This document shows positions 41,862 through 50,117 of a DNA stretch of 58,012 nt, in pieces. Source of the stretch: Deltaproteobacteria bacterium GWA2_38_16 (GTDB lineage Bacteria > Bdellovibrionota > JACOXK01 > 2-02-FULL-40-11); assembly GCA_001797335.1 (NCBI GenBank), contig MGPE01000006.1, positions 129,314 through 187,325 of the forward strand, in the 5' to 3' direction. The notes below the pieces were generated by a model. It did not search any database and had not been told where the DNA came from. It worked only from the letters and a program-made list of their open reading frames with translations. The first letter of the stretch is position 1; every line of letters starts with the position of its first letter. Both the position numbers and the translations under genes were made by a program.

Positions 41862-42674
41862 TTAGCTTAAAAAGACCTTATTTCTGAGTAGTTCAAAGTA
41901 GTTATTGGGATTATGTTTGGCAAAATAGGCTTTTTGATCTGATTTTTGAACCTCAATCTTGTCCCCTTCTTCAAGCTTAAGCTGCTCTTGCCCATCTATG
42001 GTTAAGAGGACTTCGCAGTTCATACAGATAATTTCTATAGATATAGAAGAATTTTGGGAAATTACCATAGGCTTATGCGCTGTATTTTGGGGACAAATGG
42101 GGGTTACGACCATGACTGAATTTTTGGGATCAATAAGAGGCCCTCCCGCAGCCAAAGAATAAGCCGTTGAACCGGTAGGAGTAGAAATTACAATGCCATC
42201 TGCCTTTAAGGTCGTTAAAAGATGCCCATCAATAGAAACTTTATAATTTGAAATCCGAGATAGCCCTGTGGTGTGTAAAACGGCGTCATTTAAGCCGTGA
42301 AAAAAAGCAGCACTTTTTCTTCTTCTAATCACAGAGGCTCTAACTTTTAGGCGTTCTTCAATTTTAAAATCACCCTCAATATAGGGCTTAAGTTCTTTTT
42401 CAAAGTGATCAGGAGAAATTTCCGTTAAAAATCCATATTCACCCAGCCGCACTCCGACAACTGGAACACAGGCTCCATTTAAAAAGCGAACTCCTTTAAT
42501 AAAAGTTCCATCTCCTCCTAAGGTCATGAGAAGCTCACAGGAGGCAAAAGAAGATTCAGACGTTTGAACTTTTACCCCCTCTTTTTTAAGCCAAAGTAGA
42601 AGTTTTTCAAAAAAACTGACTGCTTTTGGATTTTCTTTTTTAACCAACACTCCAATATTTTTAACCTTTGCCAT
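41862..42674 (-). CDS. nadK: NAD kinase
   Basis: 270 residues. Phosphorylates NAD to NADP. The catalytic GGDGTF is at residues 53-58, followed by GVRLGEYGFLTEI (GxLGF-type loop), HTTGLSRISNYKVSIDG and the NAD-binding STPTGSTAYSLAAGGP. Divergent from rarA with a 35-bp intergenic space. Confidence 0.95.
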   Translation of the reverse strand: MAKVKNIGVLVKKENPKAVSFFEKLLLWLKKEGVKVQTSESSFASCELLMTLGGDGTFIKGVRFLNGACVPVVGVRLGEYGFLTEISPDHFEKELKPYIEGDFKIEERLKVRASVIRRRKSAAFFHGLNDAVLHTTGLSRISNYKVSIDGHLLTTLKADGIVISTPTGSTAYSLAAGGPLIDPKNSVMVVTPICPQNTAHKPMVISQNSSISIEIICMNCEVLLTIDGQEQLKLEEGDKIEVQKSDQKAYFAKHNPNNYFELLRNKVFLS

Positions 42675-42709
42675 AAAGTAAAAATTAACATATCTATTTA
42701 GCTAAATCC

Positions 42710-43954
42710 ATGGATCTTTTTTCTCAACATCTCTCTCATCATCATACTCCTTCGACTCCTTTGGCTGAACGATTACGCCCAAAAACTTTAGATGAATTTG
42801 TAGGACAAACTCATCTTTTGGGAGATAAAAAAATATTACGAAATCTTTTTCAAAGTAAGACCCTTTTTCCCATGATTTTATGGGGCCCTCCCGGCAGTGG
42901 GAAAACTACCCTAGCCAATCTTTTGGCCAGAGAAACTGCTTCTGAATTTATTGCCATCTCTGCTGTCACGGCCAATGTGAAAGACTTAAAAGAAATTATG
43001 CAAGCAGCCCAAGAACGGCTGAAACTTTATCGAAAAAAAACCATCCTTTTTATTGATGAAATTCATCGCTTCAATAAAGCTCAGCAAGATTATCTACTCC
43101 CTTTTGTAGAACAAGGGACCGTCATTCTTATTGGTGCCACGACTGAAAATCCTTCTTTTGAGATAAATGCACCTTTACTTTCACGTACAAAAGTCATTGT
43201 CTTAAAACGTCTTGAACCCCAAGATTTAACCGCCATCATTGAAAGAGCCCTTAAGGTATTAGGCACCACAATGGACCCCTTGGCTCTTCAATTTTTGGCC
43301 GATAGCGCCAATGGCGATGCCCGAAGTGCTTTGAATACAGTAGCCGTTTCTCATCACCTTTCCAAAGAAGCCCATGAATCTACCATTTCTCTTTCAATTG
43401 TAGAAGAAGCTCTTCAAAAGAAAAATCTCTACTACGATAAAAAAGCAGAAGAACATTACAATATTATTTCTGCTTTTCATAAAAGTATGCGTGGATCTGA
43501 TCCCGATGCCGCCATTTATTGGCTTTGTCGCATGATTGAAGCCGGGGAAGATCCTCTTTTTATTGCAAGACGCATGGTTGTTTTTGCTTCTGAAGATGTT
43601 GGAAATGCAGATCCTCATGCCCTCCCTTTAGCGGTTGCAACGATGCAAGCCGTTGACTTCATTGGAATGCCCGAAGCTAAAATTCCTCTCGCCCAAGCGG
43701 CCACGTATTTAGCCACCGCTCCTAAAAGTAATGCTTCTTATGCAGCCCTGCTCAAAGCTACAGAGGATATCAAAGCCACGGGAAATTTGGATGTTCCTCT
43801 CTATTTAAGAAATGCCCCTACAAAACTCATGAAAGAATTAGGCTACAGCAAAGGATATCAGTACGCCCATGACCAAAAAGATAAAAAAGTTACCCATCCC
43901 CACCTCCCCGAAAAACTTCAGGGAAAAAAATACTACCTCCCTCCTCAAAAATAG
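42710..43954 (+). CDS. rarA: Replication-associated recombination protein A (RarA/MgsA)
   Basis: 414 residues, AAA+ clamp-loader-like ATPase that acts at stalled replication forks. PLAERLRPKTLDEFVGQTHL, Walker A GPPGSGKTTLAN, Walker B ILFIDEIHRFNKAQQD, sensor 1 IGATTENPSFEIN and the RarA C-terminal SKNASYAALL-type helices (KSNASYAALLKATEDIKATG). Followed by a strong terminator at 43973. Confidence 0.95.
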   Translation: MDLFSQHLSHHHTPSTPLAERLRPKTLDEFVGQTHLLGDKKILRNLFQSKTLFPMILWGPPGSGKTTLANLLARETASEFIAISAVTANVKDLKEIMQAAQERLKLYRKKTILFIDEIHRFNKAQQDYLLPFVEQGTVILIGATTENPSFEINAPLLSRTKVIVLKRLEPQDLTAIIERALKVLGTTMDPLALQFLADSANGDARSALNTVAVSHHLSKEAHESTISLSIVEEALQKKNLYYDKKAEEHYNIISAFHKSMRGSDPDAAIYWLCRMIEAGEDPLFIARRMVVFASEDVGNADPHALPLAVATMQAVDFIGMPEAKIPLAQAATYLATAPKSNASYAALLKATEDIKATGNLDVPLYLRNAPTKLMKELGYSKGYQYAHDQKDKKVTHPHLPEKLQGKKYYLPPQK

Positions 43955-43972
43955 CTTAGATATTAATCATAT

Positions 43973-43998
43973 CGGACGGTTTTCCGTCCGCGTTTTTT
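43973..43998 (+). terminator. Rho-independent terminator of rarA
   Basis: CGGACGG (43973-43979), TTTT loop, CCGTCCG (43984-43990), then CG and six T residues (43993-43998). Confidence 0.9.
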
Positions 43999-44019
43999 GA
44001 CATTTGAGCTCAAAACCCC

Positions 44020-44036
44020 TGGCACATGCTTTGCAT
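44020..44036 (+). promoter_or_regulatory. Sigma-54 promoter of the coiled-coil gene
   Basis: TGGCACATGCTTTGCAT: GG (44021-44022) and GC (44033-44034) are 10 bases apart. The start near 44046 gives a ~47-nt leader ending in an AAGGAG ribosome site. Confidence 0.75.
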
Positions 44037-44092
44037 ATAAATAATCCCTAGACAGAAACACTTAAATTCTTATATTTTAACAAGGAGAAAAT

Positions 44093-44590
44093 ATGACACT
44101 GACAAAACAAGACTTAACAGAAGCACTTCAAGTAACAAAAAAAGACTTAACTGCTGCACTTCAAGAAACAAAAGAAGGCTTTACTGAGGCCCTGCAAGCA
44201 ACAAAAAAAGACTTAACTGAGGCGCTTCTAGAAACTAAAAAAGATTTGCTTCTAGAAACAAGAAAAGATCTAACAAAAGCACTTCAAAAAACTAAAAAAG
44301 AGATTTTGGAGGCGGTGGATCAAAAGCTCACTGCCCAAGAAAAGCATTTTGATGAAAAATTAGATCAACGATTCACTGATCAAAAACAATACTTAGATGA
44401 TAAACTGGACCAAAAAGTAGATTCCCTAAAAGTACTCATTGAAGATATTCGAGATGACATTCAACTTTTAGTCGAAGGCAGAGATCCCATTATCAAAAAA
44501 CAAGATCAGCACGAACAAAAAATCATTCATCACGAAACCAGACTCACAACTTTAGAAGATTATACCTATACTAAAGATCGATTAAAATAA
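44093..44590 (+). CDS. Hendecad-repeat coiled-coil protein
   Basis: 165 residues. Residues 2-70 consist of about six imperfect 11-residue repeats of the type QxTKKDLTEAL (QVTKKDLTAAL, QETKEGFTEAL, QATKKDLTEAL, KTKKEILEAV), the signature of a right-handed hendecad coiled coil. The rest remains helical and charged (DEKLDQRFTDQ, DDKLDQKVDSL). There is no signal peptide. Function unknown; the repeat suggests a filament or spacer. Start set by AAGGAG before ATG. Its own sigma-54 promoter lies 57-73 bp upstream. Confidence 0.75.
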   Translation: MTLTKQDLTEALQVTKKDLTAALQETKEGFTEALQATKKDLTEALLETKKDLLLETRKDLTKALQKTKKEILEAVDQKLTAQEKHFDEKLDQRFTDQKQYLDDKLDQKVDSLKVLIEDIRDDIQLLVEGRDPIIKKQDQHEQKIIHHETRLTTLEDYTYTKDRLK

Positions 44591-44620
44591 AGCCTGGAAT
44601 AACCCTCAAAAATCTGGTGC

Positions 44621-44649
44621 TTGAGTTTTTGGACTTTCTTTGTTATACA
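44621..44649 (+). promoter_or_regulatory. Sigma-70 promoter of gshA
   Basis: TTGAGT (44621-44626) and TATACA (44644-44649) are spaced by 17 bp; start near 44656, leader ~48 nt. Confidence 0.5.
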
Positions 44650-44703
44650 TTTGCACACATTTAAGTCATTGCTCCCTTTGAAAACTATAGTGAGGCTAAA
44701 TAC

Positions 44704-45942
44704 ATGCTTGAAAAAGTGATTTCTTCAATAAAAAAGAATAGTTACGAAATTTCTGGCTGGTTTGAAAAACATCAAAAAAGGATCCCTGTTCCCCTTCTTT
44801 CCACAGTCATTATTAAAGACAGTGGCTTTAAAACCTCTCTTTCCAATCTTTCTTTTTTTCCATCGGGTTTAAACTACTTAAGTAAAGCAGATCTTAGAAA
44901 TGCACCTATTTTAGTCAAAAAATATTTTAAAAAATATTATTCTGATATCCCTAAACTTAAAAAAATACTTCTCTTGGCTTCTACTACCCACACCAATCCT
45001 TTTTATTATGAACACTTACATGCCCTTGCTCAAGTTTTAAAGAAAAGCTCTTTTTCTGTAGAAGTAGCCACCCTAGAACCTTTGGAAAAACCCGTGTCGA
45101 TCAAAACCCCTTCCAAAAAAATACTTAAAATTACTTCTGCTGCATTAGAAGGACGAAGACTGGTGGCTCAAAAATTTAACCCTGATTTTATTTTATTGAC
45201 CGACTATTTTAGAGCCGATCTCATGACTCAACTATCCCATATTGAACAGTCCATGAATCCTTCTTACAGAGTCATCTCAAAGACATTAAAGAAAAGTGAC
45301 CATTTAAATATCTTAAATAGCCTTGCCAAAGATTTTTCTGACATGGTGGGGATGGATCCCTGGCTATTAACAACTCAGTATAACGTAGCTCCTCATGTAA
45401 ACTTTGATGAAAGAAGTGGTGTTGAAAAAATTGCTCAATGCGCCACTGAAATTTTAACTCAGCTTGAACAAAAATATACTCAATACCATATTAATAAAAC
45501 TCCCGCTGTTCAAATTACCAATAACAGTGGAACCTTTGGCATGGGAATGATAACCATCAAATCTATTAAAGAGCTCTCTGAGCTTTATCATAAGAAAAAA
45601 TCTAAAAAAATATCTTCAAAAGGCCAATCAGTCATGAATGATGTTCTGATTCAAGAAGATGTTCCGTTACAATCCCTCTTTAAAAATATGCCGGGTGAAG
45701 TTGTGGTTTACCTCATTGGTAATGAAATCGCTGGTGGGTATATAAAAACTTATACTAGTGATAAAATTTCTAAAAATATTTCTGCTGCTCGAGAACTCCT
45801 TTTTAAGCCTCTCACCTTAACCAAAGGCACCAGTGTTAAACTGGGGAAAGAAACCCATAAACACACAGGACTTTTGTATCAAAATCTCTCTCGTATTGGT
45901 GGGCTAGCCCTAGGCTACGAAATCGATAGACTTCGCTCCTAA
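44704..45942 (+). CDS. gshA: Glutamate-cysteine ligase, T. ferrooxidans type
   Basis: 412 residues resembling the ATP-grasp-like glutamate-cysteine ligase family first defined in Thiobacillus/Acidithiobacillus (PF08886). ITNNSGTFGMGMITIKS is the ATP-grasp glycine loop, with DVLIQEDVPLQSL, EVVVYLIGNEIAGGYIKTYT and YQNLSRIGGLALGYEIDRLR towards the C-terminus. Catalyses the first step of glutathione synthesis. gshB is not in the window. It is followed by a HAMP protein and a haem-binding porin, 21 bp away on the same strand. Confidence 0.8.
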   Translation: MLEKVISSIKKNSYEISGWFEKHQKRIPVPLLSTVIIKDSGFKTSLSNLSFFPSGLNYLSKADLRNAPILVKKYFKKYYSDIPKLKKILLLASTTHTNPFYYEHLHALAQVLKKSSFSVEVATLEPLEKPVSIKTPSKKILKITSAALEGRRLVAQKFNPDFILLTDYFRADLMTQLSHIEQSMNPSYRVISKTLKKSDHLNILNSLAKDFSDMVGMDPWLLTTQYNVAPHVNFDERSGVEKIAQCATEILTQLEQKYTQYHINKTPAVQITNNSGTFGMGMITIKSIKELSELYHKKKSKKISSKGQSVMNDVLIQEDVPLQSLFKNMPGEVVVYLIGNEIAGGYIKTYTSDKISKNISAARELLFKPLTLTKGTSVKLGKETHKHTGLLYQNLSRIGGLALGYEIDRLRS

Positions 45943-45963
45943 AAATATGCTACTTTTTTCCGA

Positions 45964-46533
45964 GTGGAAAAAAAAGTTTTCCGTATTCATTATCTGATTG
46001 ATAGAGATTTTCAACTTCGATACGCGCTTCTTTTAGCCTCCGTCGCCATTTTCATCGCTGTTTTGATTGGTGGGTTAGTCTTTTACTCTCTTCATGAAAG
46101 TCATGCGCTTCTTTTAAAAGCAGGGTTAACGGAGCATCCCGAAGTCAAAGCCCTTATTACTCATTGGAAAAATTTCTTAAATTATAACTTGATGATGATT
46201 TTGGCAGGACTTATTATTTTTCTAACTCTTTTAGGAATTTTAATTACCCATAAGATGGTGGGACCTATTTTGGTTTTAAAACGAAAATTGGATCAAATTG
46301 CCCAAGGCTTATATGACATGCCCATGAATTTAAGACGCGGGGATGAGTTTCAAGATGTTAAAGAAAAATTTAATGATATGCTCTCTCATCTTCAACATCG
46401 CACACAAGAAGAAATAAATACTTTAAATTCTATTCTTCAAAAAACCACTGATACTAAAACACAAGAACTTTTAAAAAATCTGATTCAACAAAAACAAAAA
46501 AGTTTAGGGGGTAACAACAATCATGAAAAGTAG
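45964..46533 (+). CDS. Two-TM HAMP-domain protein lacking an output domain
   Basis: 189 residues from GTG 45964: membrane segments at ~20-42 and ~75-96, a short periplasmic loop, then a HAMP domain (KMVGPILVLKRKLDQIAQG, RRGDEFQDVKEKFNDM) and a terminal helix. No kinase or chemotaxis signalling domain follows, so it is either a regulator of a partner or a membrane adaptor. It overlaps the start of the haem-porin gene by 11 bp, so it may sense something linked to that protein. Confidence 0.78.
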   Translation: MEKKVFRIHYLIDRDFQLRYALLLASVAIFIAVLIGGLVFYSLHESHALLLKAGLTEHPEVKALITHWKNFLNYNLMMILAGLIIFLTLLGILITHKMVGPILVLKRKLDQIAQGLYDMPMNLRRGDEFQDVKEKFNDMLSHLQHRTQEEINTLNSILQKTTDTKTQELLKNLIQQKQKSLGGNNNHEK

Positions 46534-47815
46534 CACTCTTATCATCCTCTTTCTCATCTTTTTAACCTCTCCTCTTTTGGCGAGAGAGCAATATGCTTTA
46601 AAAGAAGGGGTAAACTGCTCTGCCTGTCATTACAACCCCTCTGGTGGTGGAGCTTTAAATATTCAAGGTCGTTATTACGAACGGCATGATTTTTCTCTCC
46701 ATGGATATACCGAATATTTAACTTCTCTTAAAAAAATGATCTCCGGAAAAAAAGACAAAAAAGATGATTCCAGTGAATTTATTGCAGCGGCCCTTGAACG
46801 CCTAAGTCTTCAGGGAAATTTAAGATCGCAATTTAAATACACGATCGATCGTCCTAAAGATGTGGCCCGGGATAATTTTGATTTATTGGATGCAACCGCT
46901 ACATTTGGATTTCAAATTCATGATCAACTCACCATGATTTATAGTGCAGAGCTCAATACCCTTCACACCAGTGATGTCTATATTGTTGGGAATGGCCCGT
47001 GGGGAACTTTTTTACGTATTGGTCGCTTTACAGCTCCTTTTGGACTGACGTCTGACGATCCCACGATTATGGTAAGAAGTCTCTATGGCCTTCCCTATTA
47101 TTTAAAAGATACGGGTGTTACCCTGGGATATGAACAAAAAGGTGCATTTCTTAACATTTCTGTTCTGAATGCTTTTAGACAATTAGCTGCTGCCAGTGGT
47201 GGAACCAATAGCATTGGAGATCCTTTTAGAGGCTTGGGACTCACGGCTAATTTAGGTTTTCAAAGTAGCTGTTGCATTTTTGGCTTTTCAGGACTTTTTG
47301 AAGCTACAGGCGATAAAGGACAAGGAGCTCAAGATGATGAATCTTTAGCCGCACTCTATTCTTCCATTTCTCTAGGCCCAGTGCATCTCTCTGCAGAAGT
47401 AGACGGTGGATATAAAAAAGGCATTGGGACAGGAAATCAAACAGGATTAGAAGCAGATGCTTCTCCCTTCCCTGTTAAAAGAGCCACTGCAGAATATACA
47501 GAACCCTATTATGGGAAATTTACAACTAAAAATAGAGATTTTGGAGATATTTCAGTAGGTGCTTTTACAAAAGTAACGATAGATATTATCCCTAAGCGAT
47601 GGGATGTTTCTGCACAGTATGACATGCTTACAGGAAACTTTGAATTTTTAGGAGATGCGCCCATCCGAATTACAGGAGCTACTAAATTTTATCCTTGGAA
47701 AAATTTTTCTTTAGAACCTCAGCTTAAATTTAATCAATCTCCAAGTGGTGCCTCTGACAATGCCAAGAAAAGAAATAAGCATCAATTCTTGGTGTATGCA
47801 AAAGCCGTATTTTGA
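46523..47815 (+). CDS. Outer-membrane beta-barrel with N-terminal c-type haem motif
   Basis: 430 residues: signal peptide (1-20), a single haem-binding motif CSACH at residues 32-36 followed by YNPSGGGALNIQG, then a strand-rich barrel ending with FLVYAKAVF (C-terminal Phe, the usual barrel signal). The CxxCHxxPxGGG motif attached to a barrel recurs in uncharacterised porin-like proteins of deltaproteobacterial genomes. It could move electrons or act as a redox-sensing porin; this is inference. Coupled to the HAMP gene. TGT repeats or multi-haem runs are absent. Confidence 0.75.
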   Translation: MKSSTLIILFLIFLTSPLLAREQYALKEGVNCSACHYNPSGGGALNIQGRYYERHDFSLHGYTEYLTSLKKMISGKKDKKDDSSEFIAAALERLSLQGNLRSQFKYTIDRPKDVARDNFDLLDATATFGFQIHDQLTMIYSAELNTLHTSDVYIVGNGPWGTFLRIGRFTAPFGLTSDDPTIMVRSLYGLPYYLKDTGVTLGYEQKGAFLNISVLNAFRQLAAASGGTNSIGDPFRGLGLTANLGFQSSCCIFGFSGLFEATGDKGQGAQDDESLAALYSSISLGPVHLSAEVDGGYKKGIGTGNQTGLEADASPFPVKRATAEYTEPYYGKFTTKNRDFGDISVGAFTKVTIDIIPKRWDVSAQYDMLTGNFEFLGDAPIRITGATKFYPWKNFSLEPQLKFNQSPSGASDNAKKRNKHQFLVYAKAVF

Positions 47816-47866
47816 TTATTTTTTAATCACGTTGCTAGAATGGCTTAAAATCAATCTTTTTAGATT

Positions 47867-48019
47867 TTATCCACAAAGTTTTTTAAAGTTATCCACAGGA
47901 CTGTTGATAACTTATCCACTTAAAATAAAATATCTATAAAATTTAATTTTAAATAAATTCAAGAAGTTACGCTTTTACTCTTATTTTTGATTCACTGTGT
48001 CTAAAAGTGGTTATCCACA
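47867..48019 (+). other. Cluster of four DnaA boxes with AT-rich segment
   Basis: TTATCCACA at 47867-47875, 47889-47897 and 48011-48019, plus TTATCCACT at 47912-47920. The first three starts are 22 and 23 bp apart (about two helical turns), all on the same strand. Between boxes 3 and 4 is a ~50-bp nearly pure A/T stretch (47921-47960). The cluster lies in the 209-bp space between two convergent genes, where promoters are not expected. Candidate for a replication origin or a DnaA-titration/reactivation site. Confidence 0.6.
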
Positions 48020-48024
48020 AGCGG

Positions 48025-49356
48025 CTACTCAAGATAAGAAGACCACTCAGGAGAAGAGATATTTCCAAATTTTTGAAGAAGAGGACGTTCATTGCCTCCA
48101 TCGTCATCAATGACATAGAGCTCCCCTCGTCCATTTCGATTGGAGCTAAATACAATATGCCTTCCATTAGCAGACCAGCTGGGATGTTCATTATTTTCAC
48201 GTTTCATGGCTTTGGTGAGCCTTGCAAGATTTCCCCCTTCAGAGCCAACCATAAATAAATCAAAATGATTTTCAAGTTGCCCTGCAAAAACAATTTTATC
48301 TCCCTTAGGAGACCAACTGGGAGCCGCATTAAATTTTCCAGCAAAAGTAAGGCGCTTAATATCGCCCCCTTCTTTATTCATCACATAAAGATGGGCCAGA
48401 GGAGATCTTCCTGAAGAAAAAACAAGTCTTTCCCCATCGGGCGACCAAGTAGGCTCTACATCTAAACTCATATCTTGAGTTAAACGTCGAATATCTTCAC
48501 CCGAAGGTGACATCACATAAATTTCTGGATTACCTTCATAACTCATCGTCAGTGCAATCTCTTTGCCAGTAGAAGACCAGCTAGAACCAGAGTTTAAACC
48601 TGGTTTTTGAGAAATAACTTTTTCTTTTCCTAATGAAAGATCCAAAGAAAATAAATCAACATTTTTAATATGATTATCATGCGTCACAAAACCCGAATAA
48701 CTTACTTTTTTACCATCGGGCGCCCAGGCTGGAGAAAGAACAATTGATTTATGAAAAGTAAGTTGCTCAATATTCACTCCATCATAATCCATCACATAGA
48801 GCTCTTTGTACCCACTTTTATCTGAGATAAAAAGAATTTTGGTTTGAAAAATGCCTTTATCTCCAGTTAATTCTTCCATGAGCTGGTCAGAAAAACGGTG
48901 CGCCAAAGCTCTCATACTCTCCTTTTTAGAAATATATTTTTTCCCTAAAATCATTTTAGCCGATCTTACATCATACACCCGAGCATCAAAGGTAATGCCA
49001 TCTCCTTGCACTTTATAACCACCCGTAATTAAAAATTCTGTCCCTAAGACTCCCCACTCTTTAAAATTAATTTGAGTGACTTCATATCCATCCTTTTCAA
49101 AGGGGGTCATGTCTTTTGCATCTACAAAACTAAACACATTGGTAAATTCTAGATCATGTCGAATAATTTTTTGTATTTCTTCGCCTATTTCTTCGGCCAT
49201 CATATCTTTTTCTATGTTTTTAAGAGGGACCATTGAAATAAGCGATTTTCGAAGTTTAGCATTATCGACAATGACATAAATTCTTTTAGAAAAAAGAACC
49301 TCCCCACTGATTAAAAGAATAAAGCTCACAATGCTTAAAATGAAGAGTTTTCTCAT
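48025..49356 (-). CDS. tolB: TolB, periplasmic component of the Tol-Pal system
   Basis: 443 residues: signal peptide (cut near LFSKR), N-terminal domain with GTEFLITGGYKVQGDGITFDARVYDV, then six WD40-like propeller blades (recurrent SPAWAPDGKKVSY, EPTWSPDGERLVF, HPSWSANGRHIVF). Links inner-membrane TolQRA with outer-membrane Pal for envelope constriction and integrity. Its start overlaps the TolA-like gene by one base. pal would normally follow, but here the DnaA-box region and a convergent gene follow instead. Confidence 0.95.
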   Translation of the reverse strand: MRKLFILSIVSFILLISGEVLFSKRIYVIVDNAKLRKSLISMVPLKNIEKDMMAEEIGEEIQKIIRHDLEFTNVFSFVDAKDMTPFEKDGYEVTQINFKEWGVLGTEFLITGGYKVQGDGITFDARVYDVRSAKMILGKKYISKKESMRALAHRFSDQLMEELTGDKGIFQTKILFISDKSGYKELYVMDYDGVNIEQLTFHKSIVLSPAWAPDGKKVSYSGFVTHDNHIKNVDLFSLDLSLGKEKVISQKPGLNSGSSWSSTGKEIALTMSYEGNPEIYVMSPSGEDIRRLTQDMSLDVEPTWSPDGERLVFSSGRSPLAHLYVMNKEGGDIKRLTFAGKFNAAPSWSPKGDKIVFAGQLENHFDLFMVGSEGGNLARLTKAMKRENNEHPSWSANGRHIVFSSNRNGRGELYVIDDDGGNERPLLQKFGNISSPEWSSYLE

Positions 49357-50117
49357 TATTTTAACTCCCGCGCATAAAAAGTAATGGATATACCATCGTA
49401 TCGTACATCCTTTTGAACTTCTTGAGGAACCGACGGAAAAGGGAGCGCTTCTTCTAAAGATTTATTCATATAATCATCAAACTCGGGATTGCCACTAGAG
49501 ACAATTTGTTTTCGAACAATCATCCCATCACTGTCTAAAAAAATAATCAGTTCTCCCGATAAATTCTCTAATTTTCGCAAATAAGAGGGTAATGCCCAGC
49601 GCAATTTTACTTTTTCTGTCACCATGCTGCGATATGCATCTAAAGGAATACCTTCTTGATCCGAAGGGGGTACATCTGCTCCTTCGGTTACAACATTCCC
49701 TTTTCTGAGCACTTCTTTTTGCTCGGTCTCTTGTTTTTGTCCTAAATTTTGCAACGCTTTAAGCCGTGCAATGGCAGAGGTTGCCTCTTCTTTGAGTTTG
49801 GCTATCTGTTTTTTGGTTTTAAATTGAAGCGCATCTTTATCTTGATACCCACTTTGTGCTTCTTTTTTTAAACTTCGAATGGCATCTTGAGTAGATAAAA
49901 TATTTTTATTCACTTCTGACATCAGTTGGTCCGGAAGCTCCACAATATCGACTCTCACCGTTGAAGTATAAGTTAATCCTTTTTTCCCTTTTAAAATTGG
50001 GATCAAAGGAGCCACAGCCGCAAATGTAAATAATAACGTATGCAAAACAAGAGAAAGCAAAAAAGCATTTTTAAAATACGGGTATCTGGCAGTACTTAAA
50101 TAAGCATACTGTTTCAT
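49356..50117 (-). CDS. tolA: TolA-like energy-transducing protein (TonB C-terminal domain)
   Basis: 253 residues: inner-membrane anchor (~18-42), a short Lys/Glu-rich coiled coil (~70-135) and a TonB/TolA-type C-terminal domain (~160-250, LSGELIIFLDSDGMIVRKQI, SSGNPEFDDYMNKSLEEALP). It is much shorter than E. coli TolA (421 residues) since the central helix is reduced. Position between tolR and tolB supports the TolA role. Confidence 0.88.
   Translation of the reverse strand: MKQYAYLSTARYPYFKNAFLLSLVLHTLLFTFAAVAPLIPILKGKKGLTYTSTVRVDIVELPDQLMSEVNKNILSTQDAIRSLKKEAQSGYQDKDALQFKTKKQIAKLKEEATSAIARLKALQNLGQKQETEQKEVLRKGNVVTEGADVPPSDQEGIPLDAYRSMVTEKVKLRWALPSYLRKLENLSGELIIFLDSDGMIVRKQIVSSGNPEFDDYMNKSLEEALPFPSVPQEVQKDVRYDGISITFYARELK

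Larger units (their letters stand above)
43973..44038 (+). repeat. Terminator plus sigma-54 promoter module, copy 2
   Basis: Same module as 10031-10095 on the opposite strand. The terminator hairpin, the GAGCTCAAAA block and the -24/-12 element are conserved in order and spacing. It again separates an upstream gene (rarA) from a downstream one (coiled-coil gene). Confidence 0.85.
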
